This document shows positions 15,164-24,633 of a DNA stretch of 64,000 nucleotides, in pieces. Each line of letters begins with the position of its first letter. Position 1 is the first letter of the stretch. The notes beneath the pieces are model-generated. The model had not been told where the DNA came from, did not search any database, and was given only the letters and a program-made list of their open reading frames with translations. The position numbers and the translations under genes were made by a program. Source of the stretch: Stenotrophomonas terrae (lineage in GTDB: Bacteria > Pseudomonadota > Gammaproteobacteria > Xanthomonadales > Xanthomonadaceae); the NCBI RefSeq assembly GCF_001431465.1, contig NZ_LDJJ01000051.1, positions 31,135 through 95,134 on the forward strand. Reading direction: 5' to 3'.

Positions 15164-17635
15164 TCATGGCCCACTTCCCGGGAATTCGGTTTCGCGCTCC
15201 TGCCAACTGTCGGCATCGGTGCGATTGCCGTTGAAGTAGTCGTTCTTGCGGTTGCGCATGGCGAGGATCTGTTCGCCAAGCCATGCGGACTCCACTTGCC
15301 CCTCGGGCGCTCGGTGGCCGAACAGCAGCGTGGACAGCGGGTTGCTGATACGCATGAGCTGCTGGTGGCCCTTGCGGGTGGTGGTGATGTTGCAGCGCTT
15401 CTCCAGCGTGCTGACGAAGCGTTTCATGGACGCGGGCTTGACGCCTGTGTTGGCGCACCACCGCTGGTAGACCTGGAACCATTCTTCAGTGAGCCCCGGC
15501 ATGGGCTTCATCGGTGGGATCTCCCACGCGGATAGCGCCTCGATGAAGTCCACCGGGCTGTCCTGGGCAAGCTGGACAAGATCGTCCTTGGCCTTGGTAC
15601 GCGGCGGTAGCGTGCCGGTATCGAAATCACCCAGGTCTACGTTCAACAGGTAATCGTGGAATGCCTCAAGGCCACCGTTGGCCAGCTCATCCATGATGGC
15701 CCGGTAGTATTCCGGCTCACGCTTGGGTGGCGTCCAGATGATGCAGTGGCGGCGGTCATCCTTTTCCAGCACTACCGGCATCTGTTCGTTCGAGAGGAAC
15801 ACCAGGTTGAGGTGGTTGACCTCATCGTATGCCGCGATGTGCTTCGGGTTGATGCGGATCTTGGTGCCGGTAACAAGCACTTTGAGCAGGTTCTTCTGCT
15901 CGAAGCGATGCGCCTGGGCGACAACTTCGTCTGCGATCAAGAACAGCTTGCGGCTTGCCCAATCGTTGTGTTTGTCCACCAGCGCGTTCTGGTCGAGGAT
16001 GCTGCCGTACTGGCCGTACAGTGACATCACCGCTTCGAAGAACATGTTCTTGCCCGCGCCCTGGCCCCCATGCACCACGACAGTGGATTTCATTTTCGCG
16101 CCGGGGTGTTGGATGGGATATGCACACCACCGCAGCACCCATTGAAACAGCTCGCGGCTGTTGCGCTCTTCGCTGCACAGGTACTGCAGCAGCTCGATGA
16201 GGCGCTGGCACTTACCCGGCACCGGCGTTGTCGGCCAGCCGCCCCACAGGTTGCAGGTAACAGTCTTGTCCTCGCACGCCGGATCAAACCCCACTTCGGT
16301 GGGCCGCACGATGTCGCGATCTGCATGCTCCATCCACGCCTTGTGCAGCTCCGGCCGCACGCACGCATTCTTCATGTCGGCGATGGGCAGCAGGCAGTGC
16401 TCATCGTGATCGAATACCGCGCCGCCACCGCTGTAAATCAGCGAGTAGCGACGCAACAGTTCATCGAGGTTCTGAATGGGCTTGAGCTTGCCGCCCCTCT
16501 CCCCCGGCTTGGAGGAGGAAACGGCGCGCAGTGCTGGGGGGGCCCACTTGAGTTCCGAGAGGCGGGCTTGCACCTGGCCGCCGACTGCTGCCAGCCCTTC
16601 CAGCGCGTGCAGGTCGTTGAAGTCGCTGTCTTTGCCTTTGCCTGCGAGATACCGCTCGATGCGCTCGTAAGCATTGGTGAAGCGCACCGGCATCCACTCG
16701 CCGCCGACAGCCATGGCCGTGGTGCTGGCCGCTTCGATACCTGCGTTCTTGTAGCCGTGCGACATACCACATTCCGGGCAGTTGACCGGATGCAGCGGCA
16801 GCGCAATGCGTGCGCGGCATTCTTTGTTGCGGCACTTGCCCAGGATGTCGTCATCGGCGCAGATCAGCACCTTCGCCAGCTTGTAGCGCTTGCGTATTGC
16901 CTCGGCCACCGGCTGCAGGTTGCCCGCATCGAATGCGCACACAACTGGGTAGCCAGTGGCTGCATGCAGTGATGCGGCAGTGGCGTAGCCTTCGGCGATC
17001 AGCACAATCCAATGCGGCGTGTGGCCGAGCAGATGGAAGTGGCCTTTCTTGATCAGGCCCGCCGGCCAGAATTCTTTTTCCGGCCGCTTGCCCTGCTCGG
17101 CCTGTTGCGCTGAGCGAAGGAACTGCAGGCCGTGGATCTTGCCGGCGATATCGCCCAGCGGTACCACGGCCGTGTTGTTCTGCGTGAACTTCAGGCCGTA
17201 GCCGAGTACGCCCTTCCGCTGCAAATACGGTGATTCACCATCGAGGTGCAGCCGCGCCCAGGCCTTCGTGGCGCGCACCGCCGCCGCCTCGGCTTCTTCT
17301 TTGCGTTGCTTCTCAGCAGCCTTCGCCGCATCTGCCCACACGCGGCGCATGGCTGCAGCCTGCTCGGGCGTGATGCGTCCACCATCGTCTTCGGGCATTG
17401 CAACTTTATGCGCGCCGTTGTCATTGCCATGCCAGATACCGAACGAGCCCACCAACAGCAGCCGGTCGGTGGAAGGCGCCCACTCTTTGAGCAGGTACCA
17501 GCCGCGCTTCTCGCGGCCACCGTCCACCACCAGCACGCGTACCGGCTTGCCCGTGATACGCAGCCCGCCGGAGGGAATGACCAGGCCGGCAGCAGCAAGC
17601 TGGCGGCAGACGTCGCCATAGTTGCTCGCGTTCAT
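15164..17635 (-). CDS. Phage primase-helicase (Toprim + SF3-type ATPase)
   Basis: An 823-residue replication protein. The N-terminal half carries a Toprim domain: LIAEGYATAASLHAATG (~210-227) and KVLICADDD (~253-261). A zinc-ribbon-like insert (CRNKEC...CPEC) directly follows the DDD motif. The C-terminal half is a D5/SF3-like helicase with Walker A HGGQGAGKN (~521-529), Walker B LFLIADE and a sensor-like NLVFLSNE. It would prime and unwind phage DNA at its own origin, in the style of P4 alpha. Start overlaps the upstream gene's stop (ATGA). It is the only large replication gene visible. Confidence 0.9.
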   Translation of the reverse strand: MNASNYGDVCRQLAAAGLVIPSGGLRITGKPVRVLVVDGGREKRGWYLLKEWAPSTDRLLLVGSFGIWHGNDNGAHKVAMPEDDGGRITPEQAAAMRRVWADAAKAAEKQRKEEAEAAAVRATKAWARLHLDGESPYLQRKGVLGYGLKFTQNNTAVVPLGDIAGKIHGLQFLRSAQQAEQGKRPEKEFWPAGLIKKGHFHLLGHTPHWIVLIAEGYATAASLHAATGYPVVCAFDAGNLQPVAEAIRKRYKLAKVLICADDDILGKCRNKECRARIALPLHPVNCPECGMSHGYKNAGIEAASTTAMAVGGEWMPVRFTNAYERIERYLAGKGKDSDFNDLHALEGLAAVGGQVQARLSELKWAPPALRAVSSSKPGERGGKLKPIQNLDELLRRYSLIYSGGGAVFDHDEHCLLPIADMKNACVRPELHKAWMEHADRDIVRPTEVGFDPACEDKTVTCNLWGGWPTTPVPGKCQRLIELLQYLCSEERNSRELFQWVLRWCAYPIQHPGAKMKSTVVVHGGQGAGKNMFFEAVMSLYGQYGSILDQNALVDKHNDWASRKLFLIADEVVAQAHRFEQKNLLKVLVTGTKIRINPKHIAAYDEVNHLNLVFLSNEQMPVVLEKDDRRHCIIWTPPKREPEYYRAIMDELANGGLEAFHDYLLNVDLGDFDTGTLPPRTKAKDDLVQLAQDSPVDFIEALSAWEIPPMKPMPGLTEEWFQVYQRWCANTGVKPASMKRFVSTLEKRCNITTTRKGHQQLMRISNPLSTLLFGHRAPEGQVESAWLGEQILAMRNRKNDYFNGNRTDADSWQERETEFPGSGP

Positions 17636-17919
17636 GCCTTGCCCGGCCTGCCCGCGCTTTGCGGTACGAATTGCGGATTCGCCCAGCCAGCAAACCGGCT
17701 CGCAGGAAACATGCGCGATTTCAGTAACTTAGCAAGCCACTGACTACCCCTATTTCGCGGCTCCGCTACCCGCATGACGCCAAGGGGGGGGAGGACCCGC
17801 TTCTGGTGCGCGTGTTCAGACAGCCAGCCACGCCTCATCGCAAGGACCTCCGCAATCGCAAAGGCTGCCTCAAATGAACCGGGGGTGCGGGGGAAGCGAC
17901 GCGCGGGAAGCAGCATCAT
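17632..17919 (-). CDS. Small hypothetical protein upstream of primase
   Basis: A 95-residue basic protein (MMLLPARRFPRTPGSFEAAF...). GGGAGG lies 7 nt before the ATG, and both ends overlap neighbours by 4 nt, so translation is coupled in the replication operon. No domain is recognised; MFPASRFAGWANPQFVPQ near the C-terminus is reminiscent of small phage replication-module proteins but gives no function. Confidence 0.6.
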   Translation of the reverse strand: MMLLPARRFPRTPGSFEAAFAIAEVLAMRRGWLSEHAHQKRVLPPLGVMRVAEPRNRGSQWLAKLLKSRMFPASRFAGWANPQFVPQSAGRPGKA

Positions 17920-18245
17920 GAGTGCCTCCCGACCATCCACTTGCCCCGCTTCAACCATTCCTCGCGCATGTCCGCGCGCAGCCGCTCGGCAGCAACAACG
18001 CCGCGCCGCTTCGTCATGTCGTCTATCAACTGGTTCACCTTCGCCGGCGTCGTGATACCCCGCCGTATGTAGCCGCGTGCCTCGCACACATCACGCCTGC
18101 GTACTGCTTCATTGCCAATCACCGAGACCACATAGGCTCGGCAACCCATACCCGTTGTGCAGATGCCTGGGCTTGGGCACTCATCGGGCAAACGGTTGAT
18201 CTCGGCCTCGCGGCCCTCGGCCGTCATGTCGGCCGTGCGCGTCAT
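17916..18245 (-). CDS. Hypothetical protein, first gene of leftward replication operon
   Basis: A 109-residue protein with three Cys in the N-terminal half (DECPSPGICTTGMGC) and a C-terminal helical part with VNQLIDDMTKRRGVVAAERL. Function unknown. Its start lies 125 bp from the oppositely oriented gene at 18370, so 18246-18369 should contain divergent promoters; no clear -35/-10 pair stands out by eye. An upstream in-frame start at 18272 is possible. Confidence 0.6.
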   Translation of the reverse strand: MTRTADMTAEGREAEINRLPDECPSPGICTTGMGCRAYVVSVIGNEAVRRRDVCEARGYIRRGITTPAKVNQLIDDMTKRRGVVAAERLRADMREEWLKRGKWMVGRHS

Positions 18246-18369
18246 CGCGCGCGAAAGGCAGCAGCTGATCATCCAGCCCTCCCCAACGCCAACTCAAACC
18301 CGACACGGCAGACGATTTCGATGCCGCCATCGACGCAGCAATGCAGGCCATCGGCGCCGAGGTGGGGGA

Positions 18370-18633
18370 ATGAGCGGACACATCACAGAGACGCCGGACG
18401 GCCTGCGCTTTGTACGCGGCAAGGGCGGCACGAAAATCCACCTCTTGCCGAAGAACACCATGCGCTCTCTGTGCGGCTATGAGCCGAAGGGCCGATCCTC
18501 GCAACACATGGTCAACCGCTCCGGCTATTGGCTCGTCCGCATTGACCAGGTGCATAAACCAGCTTGGTGCGAGAAATGCCAACAAAACCGGCCCGAGCAG
18601 CCCACCAGCCACGGCGCGGGGGTGTCGGAATGA
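18370..18633 (+). CDS. Small hypothetical phage protein with Cys pairs
   Basis: An 87-residue protein, first of five short, overlapping rightward genes. It has GGTGGGGGA before ATG. Sequence (MSGHITETPDGLRFVRGKGG... SLCGYE... WCEKCQQ) contains a LCGY and a WCEKC motif that could jointly bind one zinc ion. Function unknown; typical accessory early phage gene. Confidence 0.6.
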   Translation: MSGHITETPDGLRFVRGKGGTKIHLLPKNTMRSLCGYEPKGRSSQHMVNRSGYWLVRIDQVHKPAWCEKCQQNRPEQPTSHGAGVSE

Positions 18634-18839
18634 TCACGCGCCTATTCGACAATGCGCACGTGCTGTTTCAGGCCACCGATGAAAACGGGTTCAACGAGAT
18701 CGCCATCGGCGCATCGGTGGATGGCGGCGGCCAGATCGTACTGGAGCAGGAGGGCCGCCACATCGTCATCAATCCGGGGTCGGTGAACGACCTGTGCCGC
18801 CTGCTGAAAAAGCTGCAGAAGGAGGGTGCAAATGGATGA
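18630..18839 (+). CDS. Small hypothetical phage protein
   Basis: A 69-residue acidic protein (MITRLFDNAHVLFQATDENG) with a predicted beta-rich body and a basic C-terminal helix (LCRLLKKLQKEG). It overlaps the upstream gene as ATGA and the downstream start by 8 nt. Unknown function. Confidence 0.55.
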   Translation: MITRLFDNAHVLFQATDENGFNEIAIGASVDGGGQIVLEQEGRHIVINPGSVNDLCRLLKKLQKEGANG

Positions 18840-19116
18840 CCAGCAGCGCGCCAGGGAGTTGTTGGCGCAGGAGTATGAGCGCGACGGCATCACGCACGTT
18901 CCCGATTGCATCCGCCGCGAAGCAATGCTGACGGAGATGGAGCACCGTGCAATCCGCGCAATCACCGCCGCCCTGCGCGCCGCGCCGGAGGGGTTCGTGA
19001 TGGTGCCGGTGGATATGACTGTAAACATGGCGCGCGCTTTCTATCAGCACTGCGATGGCGTATCGCAGGACGCTTGGGCTGCAGTTCTCGCCGCCCGCCC
19101 GCAGGGGGTGAAGTGA
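18832..19116 (+). CDS. Small hypothetical phage protein
   Basis: A 94-residue protein. The segment GFVMVPVDMTVNMARAFYQH followed by AWAAVLAARP is a pattern common to short phage early proteins that end in VMVPxxLT/xxM-type blocks, but the function of such proteins is not established. The internal ATG at 18832 follows GGAGGG and is preferred to the GTG at 18826. Confidence 0.6.
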   Translation: MDDQQRARELLAQEYERDGITHVPDCIRREAMLTEMEHRAIRAITAALRAAPEGFVMVPVDMTVNMARAFYQHCDGVSQDAWAAVLAARPQGVK

Positions 19117-19265
19117 TGGACCGCATCATCTGCGAGCTTTGCCAGCGGCAGCACGAAACGCAGGATATGGACGAGGCGATTGCGCAGGGCTGGTACCCGG
19201 GCCTTGATGGCTGGGAGTGCCTGAAGTGCAACACGGACGGCCCGCAAGAGGCGAGCGATGCGTGA
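19116..19265 (+). CDS. Tiny zinc-ribbon-like phage protein
   Basis: A 49-residue protein with two CxxC pairs (ICELCQRQ and ECLKCNTD), sufficient for a zinc ribbon. It starts on the stop codon of the preceding gene (TGATG). No function can be assigned. Confidence 0.55.
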   Translation: MDRIICELCQRQHETQDMDEAIAQGWYPGLDGWECLKCNTDGPQEASDA

Positions 19266-19307
19266 TCAACAGGCATGGACCTCCGCTGCGGGAGGGCTCA
19301 CAAGCAT

Positions 19308-19535
19308 ATGATCGGTGAAAGCATCCTTCAATTCGAGGATCTGCAGGAACTCTGCAAGCCGGGGGAAAAGCCCCTGCTTTCAACTGTGGAATCGTGGGCG
19401 CGCAAGCATCACATTCGCTACAAGTACGATGCCAAGGGCGGCATCTGGACGACCACCGAGGCCCTCAACAATGCGCTTGGGCTATCCTCGGCCGCGAATG
19501 ACACGGGAACCTATAGTACCCACGAGGTATTTTGA
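19308..19535 (+). CDS. Excisionase-like protein (DUF4224-type)
   Basis: A 75-residue protein directly before the integrase, whose start it overlaps. LQFEDLQELCKPGEKPLLST, then VESWARKHHIRYKYDAKGG and IWTTTEALNNALG fit the DUF4224 pattern: a small winged-helix-like domain with a W/Y-rich wing found next to phage integrases. It probably bends att DNA and directs excision, although the role of DUF4224 proteins is inferred mainly from location. Confidence 0.65.
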   Translation: MIGESILQFEDLQELCKPGEKPLLSTVESWARKHHIRYKYDAKGGIWTTTEALNNALGLSSAANDTGTYSTHEVF

Positions 19536-19537
19536 CC

Positions 19538-20803
19538 ATGGCGCGAGGTCGTCCACGGAAGCTGCCGCCGAATGTACCGCAGCACATAGCGAAGGATTAC
19601 CACAAGCTCCCGACGAACCTCTATTGGGACCCGAGCGGGAGTGGACGCTGGTATGTGCGCGACAAACACCCTGATGGCTTCGGCGTAAAGACCACAGTAG
19701 TTGCCGGCCCACACGCACGTCTCTCTGATCTTTTCGCCATCATGGAGCAACGTTCTGGGCGCAACGCTGCCGGCTCAGTCGGCGCGCTGATTGAAGCCTA
19801 CGAAGACAGCACTACCTTCAAAGGTCTGGCGTCCATAACCCAGAAAGACTACACGCGTTACGGCAAGTCACTTGGAGATATCAAAACGAAGTCCGGCGCT
19901 GCCTTCACTACGCTCATCGCCGACAAGCTCACTACCGCCATCATTCAAAGGCTTGTTGAATCTATCGCCAAGGGCAAGCCAGCGAGCAAGCCAGGCGCTG
20001 ATGATGCAATTCGCGGCATGCCATCCAAGGCCAACCACCTCAAACGCTATCTCAGCCTGCTTTTTGCGTGGGGCCGGCAGCATGGCCACTGCTTGACCAA
20101 TCCTGCCGAAGGTGTGGCTGGAGCGAAGGAGCGCAAACAACACAACATGCCGGAACGCGTCGCCATGCTCGCCGTGATCAACTTCGCGTACCAGCGAGGC
20201 CTGCTGCAGTCGCGCGCGAAGGGCAGTGGCCCTCCATACTTGGCACCGCTCATGACCATTGCCTATGCGTGCCGGCTACGTGGCATTGAAGCCCTGACGC
20301 TGACGGATGCGAACGAACACGCCGAAGGCATCTTGACCAATCGCCGCAAGGGTAGCCGCGACAACATAGTTCGTTGGACACCTGAGCTGAAAGCCGCCTG
20401 GACCACAGCCAAGGAACTTCGAGCGAAGATCCTGTCGAGCAAACGCAACAAGGGCAAGCCAGTCCCGATGAAACCAGAGCTTCGCCCTATCTTCATTGCC
20501 GAAGGCGGCGAACAACTCTCAAAAGACGGCCTGGATACCGCATGGCAAAAAATGATCAAAGCCGCGATCTTGCAGAAAGTGATCACCGAAGATCAGCGCT
20601 TCAGCCTGCACGGCCTCAAACATCGTGGCATCACGGACACAAAGGGCAATCGAGCCGACAAGCAGCAGAGCAGCGGCCACAAAGACAGCAAGATGCTGGA
20701 CATCTACGACCACGAAATTCCGGTCGTTGAATCGGCAAAACTGCTCGATTTTTCAGGAGATTTTTCAGGAGCTGCCAATTCCGAGAAGAAACCCGGCCAG
20801 TAA
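19538..20803 (+). CDS. Prophage tyrosine integrase
   Basis: A 421-residue site-specific recombinase. After an Arg-binding N-terminal part (MARGRPRKLPPNVPQHI) and a core-binding domain come the catalytic elements: CRLRGIEALTL (box I Arg), HGLKHRG (box II, Lys where most relatives have Arg), SGHKDSKMLDIYDH (His/Gly and the nucleophilic Tyr of DIYDH). It integrates and excises the prophage; its 3' end points at the 3' end of tRNA-Ile2, 24 bp away, identifying that tRNA as the attachment gene. ATG 19538 is used; a TTG at 19532 is an alternative. Confidence 0.92.
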   Translation: MARGRPRKLPPNVPQHIAKDYHKLPTNLYWDPSGSGRWYVRDKHPDGFGVKTTVVAGPHARLSDLFAIMEQRSGRNAAGSVGALIEAYEDSTTFKGLASITQKDYTRYGKSLGDIKTKSGAAFTTLIADKLTTAIIQRLVESIAKGKPASKPGADDAIRGMPSKANHLKRYLSLLFAWGRQHGHCLTNPAEGVAGAKERKQHNMPERVAMLAVINFAYQRGLLQSRAKGSGPPYLAPLMTIAYACRLRGIEALTLTDANEHAEGILTNRRKGSRDNIVRWTPELKAAWTTAKELRAKILSSKRNKGKPVPMKPELRPIFIAEGGEQLSKDGLDTAWQKMIKAAILQKVITEDQRFSLHGLKHRGITDTKGNRADKQQSSGHKDSKMLDIYDHEIPVVESAKLLDFSGDFSGAANSEKKPGQ

Positions 20804-20827
20804 CATCCTGATTTGAAAAGCGAAACA

Positions 20828-20903
20828 TGGTGGGCCCACCAGGATTCGAACCTGGAACCAAAGGATTATGAGTCCTCTGCTCTAACCGTTGAGCTATAGG
20901 CCC
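20828..20903 (-). tRNA. tRNA-Ile2 (anticodon CAU), prophage attachment gene
   Basis: A complete 76-nt tRNA with encoded CCA end. The acceptor stem pairs GGGCCTA with TGGGCCC, the anticodon loop is CTCATAA, and the T-arm is CCAGG-TTCGAAT-CCTGG. The body resembles E. coli ileX/ileY more than elongator or initiator tRNA-Met, so C34 is probably changed to lysidine by TilS to read AUA. Automated tools may call it Met. The integrase lies on the side of its 3' end, so attR/attL should include the T-arm to CCA part. Confidence 0.93.
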
Positions 20904-20992
20904 GTAGCGACGACACAGTGTAGTGGAGCCGGCTGCGTGCGACTACTTCCCTGTGTCTGCTTTTGATGTGCGCGTATTGCGCGCTGCACCGC

Positions 20993-21039
20993 TCTTCCGG
21001 CATGTCCATTTCCTTGGCCAGCTCCTCTGGCGTGGCCTC
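20993..21039 (-). pseudogene. Duplicated 47-bp fragment of rpoD
   Basis: These 47 bp match rpoD positions 21564-21610 at 46 of 47 bases, same orientation, and would encode [13 protein letters not shown] as in sigma-70 region 3. Similarity falls to about half immediately outside. The fragment lies between tRNA-Ile2 and the rpoD terminator. An open frame of 83 codons runs through it (20866-21117, minus) but has no binding site and overlaps the tRNA. Confidence 0.8.
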
Positions 21040-21123
21040 AGGACCGCAGAGACGCCACACCGGCGCCGCAGCACAGCTGGAGCGCAACACCGCCACGCGC
21101 ACTCCACCGCCACCCACCCAAAG

Positions 21124-21147
21124 AAAAACCCCGCCTGGGCGGGGTTT
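21124..21147 (-). terminator. rpoD intrinsic terminator
   Basis: Stem ACCCCGCC / GGCGGGGT with a short loop, followed on the minus strand by TTTTTCTTT, about 45 bp past the rpoD stop. The flanking A and T runs make it usable on both strands. Confidence 0.85.
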
Positions 21148-21193
21148 CTCCTTGCTGGCGCTTATACGCCAGCCGTCAACTGCAAACCAGCGA

Positions 21194-23041
<1,848 letters not shown>

Positions 23042-23084
23042 GTAATGCTCGCGCCACCGGCGATTGTGAAGATGGGAACCTAGC

Positions 23085-23093
23085 ATTATACCA
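23085..23093 (-). promoter_or_regulatory. Extended -10 promoter for rpoD
   Basis: The minus strand reads TGGTATAAT, a perfect TGn-TATAAT extended -10, about 44 bp before the rpoD ATG. The -35 position has only a weak match, as expected for extended -10 promoters. Confidence 0.65.
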
Positions 23094-23134
23094 GCGCAGC
23101 ATAACGCTTGCCGGGGCGGTGGGTTCACGGCGCG

Positions 23135-23575
23135 TCATGGTCTGAGCAGAAAGGTTACAGGCCCATCGTTTATCAGGCTGACAACCATATGGGCGCCAAA
23201 GCGGCCGGTTTCCACCCCTGCGGCGTGTTTTTCCGCGCAGATCGCCACCAGTCGGTTGAAAAGCCGTTCAGCCTCGGCCGGCGGCGCGGCGCTGGTGAAG
23301 CTGGGCCGCATGCCTGAACGGGTATCGGCGGCCAGGGTGAACTGGCTGACCAGCAGCAGCCCGCCACCGGTATCGCGCAAAGAACGGTTCATCTTGCCGG
23401 CATCGTCGGCGAAAACCCGGTAACCGAGCAGTCTGTCCGCCATCCGCGGCAGCATCGCCTCATCATCCCCCGGCTCCACCCCGACCAAGGCCAGCAGGCC
23501 CGGGCCGATCTGCCCGACCACGGCATCATCGACCGTGACCGAGGCCTGGGTAACACGTTGGATCAGGCAAAGCAT
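23135..23575 (-). CDS. dtd: D-aminoacyl-tRNA deacylase
   Basis: A 146-residue enzyme that hydrolyses D-aminoacyl-tRNA (and Gly-tRNA-Ala), recycling mischarged tRNA. The conserved blocks are visible: [16 protein letters not shown] at the start, [20 protein letters not shown] (SQFTL motif) and the NDGPVTF close to the C-terminus, equivalent to the NxGPVT motif with cis Gly-Pro. Start ATG 23575; divergent from the acyltransferase gene. Same strand as rpoD but separated by its promoter. Confidence 0.96.
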   Translation of the reverse strand: MLCLIQRVTQASVTVDDAVVGQIGPGLLALVGVEPGDDEAMLPRMADRLLGYRVFADDAGKMNRSLRDTGGGLLLVSQFTLAADTRSGMRPSFTSAAPPAEAERLFNRLVAICAEKHAAGVETGRFGAHMVVSLINDGPVTFLLRP

Positions 23576-23638
23576 TGGCAGCTCCTGCAAGCGGGCCGGG
23601 CACCATAGCACCGGGCGCCAGCGGCTAAACTTGGGGGA

Positions 23639-24559
23639 ATGAAACCGCAATCCGTCGCCAAGCTCTATTACCGCCTCGCCTGTGCCCTGACCCACCTGCC
23701 CTGGTCCTGGCAGCGGACCCTGGCCGACACGGTGGCCTGGCTGTGGCGCAGCATCAACGCCCGCGAAAGCCGGGTGACCCGCCGCAACCTGGAGCTGGCC
23801 TACCCGGAACTGGATGCGGCGCAGCGCGCGCGCCTGCACCGCGAGGTACTGCGCACCACCGCCCGCCAGGCACTGGAAACCCTGTACCTGTGGACCCACG
23901 ACCCGGCCCAAAACCTGTCCCGGCACCTGCGCGAACGCCACGGCCAGGAGCTCTACGACGCCGCACTGGCCTCCGGCAAGGGCGTGATCATCATTGCCCC
24001 GCATTACGGCAACTGGGAGTTGCTGAACCAGTGGCTGGCCTCACGCGGACCGATCGCAATTGTCTACGCGCCGCCGGAAAACCCGGTCGGCGATGAGTTC
24101 CTGCAGCTGTGCCGCGGCGGCGACAACGTGCGCCAGGTGCGTGCCGAAGGCCCGGCGGTACGGCAGCTGTTCAAGGTACTCAAGGACGGCGGCGCCACCG
24201 GCATCCTGCCCGACCAGCAGCCCAAGAATGGCGACGGCGTGTTCGTTCCGTTTTTCGGCATCCAGGCGCTGACCATGACCCTGGTCAACCGCCTGGCCGA
24301 ACGTACCGGCGCCACCCTGCTGTATGGCTGGTGCGAGCGCACCGGGCCCAATCTCGACTTCGCCCTGCATATCGAACCGGCCGAAGCGCAGATCGCCGAC
24401 CCGGACCTGCAGCTGGCTGCCGCCACCCTCAGCGCCGGCATCGAGCGCATCGCCCGCCGCGACCCGGCCCAATACCAGTGGACCTACAAGCGCTACACAC
24501 TGCGGCCACCGGGCAGTGGCGAGCACGACCCTTACGCCACCGCCCGTCACCCGCATTGA
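23639..24559 (+). CDS. Lipid A biosynthesis acyltransferase (LpxL/HtrB family)
   Basis: A 306-residue inner-membrane enzyme that adds a secondary acyl chain to lipid A. The catalytic HX4E motif is present as HYGNWE ([13 protein letters not shown], ~residues 120-132), and [20 protein letters not shown] is the second signature of the family. The N-terminus has a short amphipathic/hydrophobic stretch rather than a cleavable signal. Whether it is LpxL or LpxM type cannot be decided from sequence. Confidence 0.92.
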   Translation: MKPQSVAKLYYRLACALTHLPWSWQRTLADTVAWLWRSINARESRVTRRNLELAYPELDAAQRARLHREVLRTTARQALETLYLWTHDPAQNLSRHLRERHGQELYDAALASGKGVIIIAPHYGNWELLNQWLASRGPIAIVYAPPENPVGDEFLQLCRGGDNVRQVRAEGPAVRQLFKVLKDGGATGILPDQQPKNGDGVFVPFFGIQALTMTLVNRLAERTGATLLYGWCERTGPNLDFALHIEPAEAQIADPDLQLAAATLSAGIERIARRDPAQYQWTYKRYTLRPPGSGEHDPYATARHPH

Positions 24560-24633
24560 ACCTGCTCCTGCAACACTGCATCACCCGTGCTGCCTGATTG
24601 ATTCGACAGCCAACGGCCCCCATAAGGTTTCAA

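Noticed and set aside
1..20827. Defective or satellite element (P4-like) because of the P4-style primase
   Set aside because: Complete head, packaging, lysis and at least the first tail genes are present and intact, so it looks like a full tailed phage; completeness beyond the left edge is unknown.
20866..21117. 83-codon minus-strand frame containing the rpoD fragment as a gene
   Set aside because: It overlaps the tRNA, has no ribosome binding site, and only the 47-bp segment resembles rpoD.
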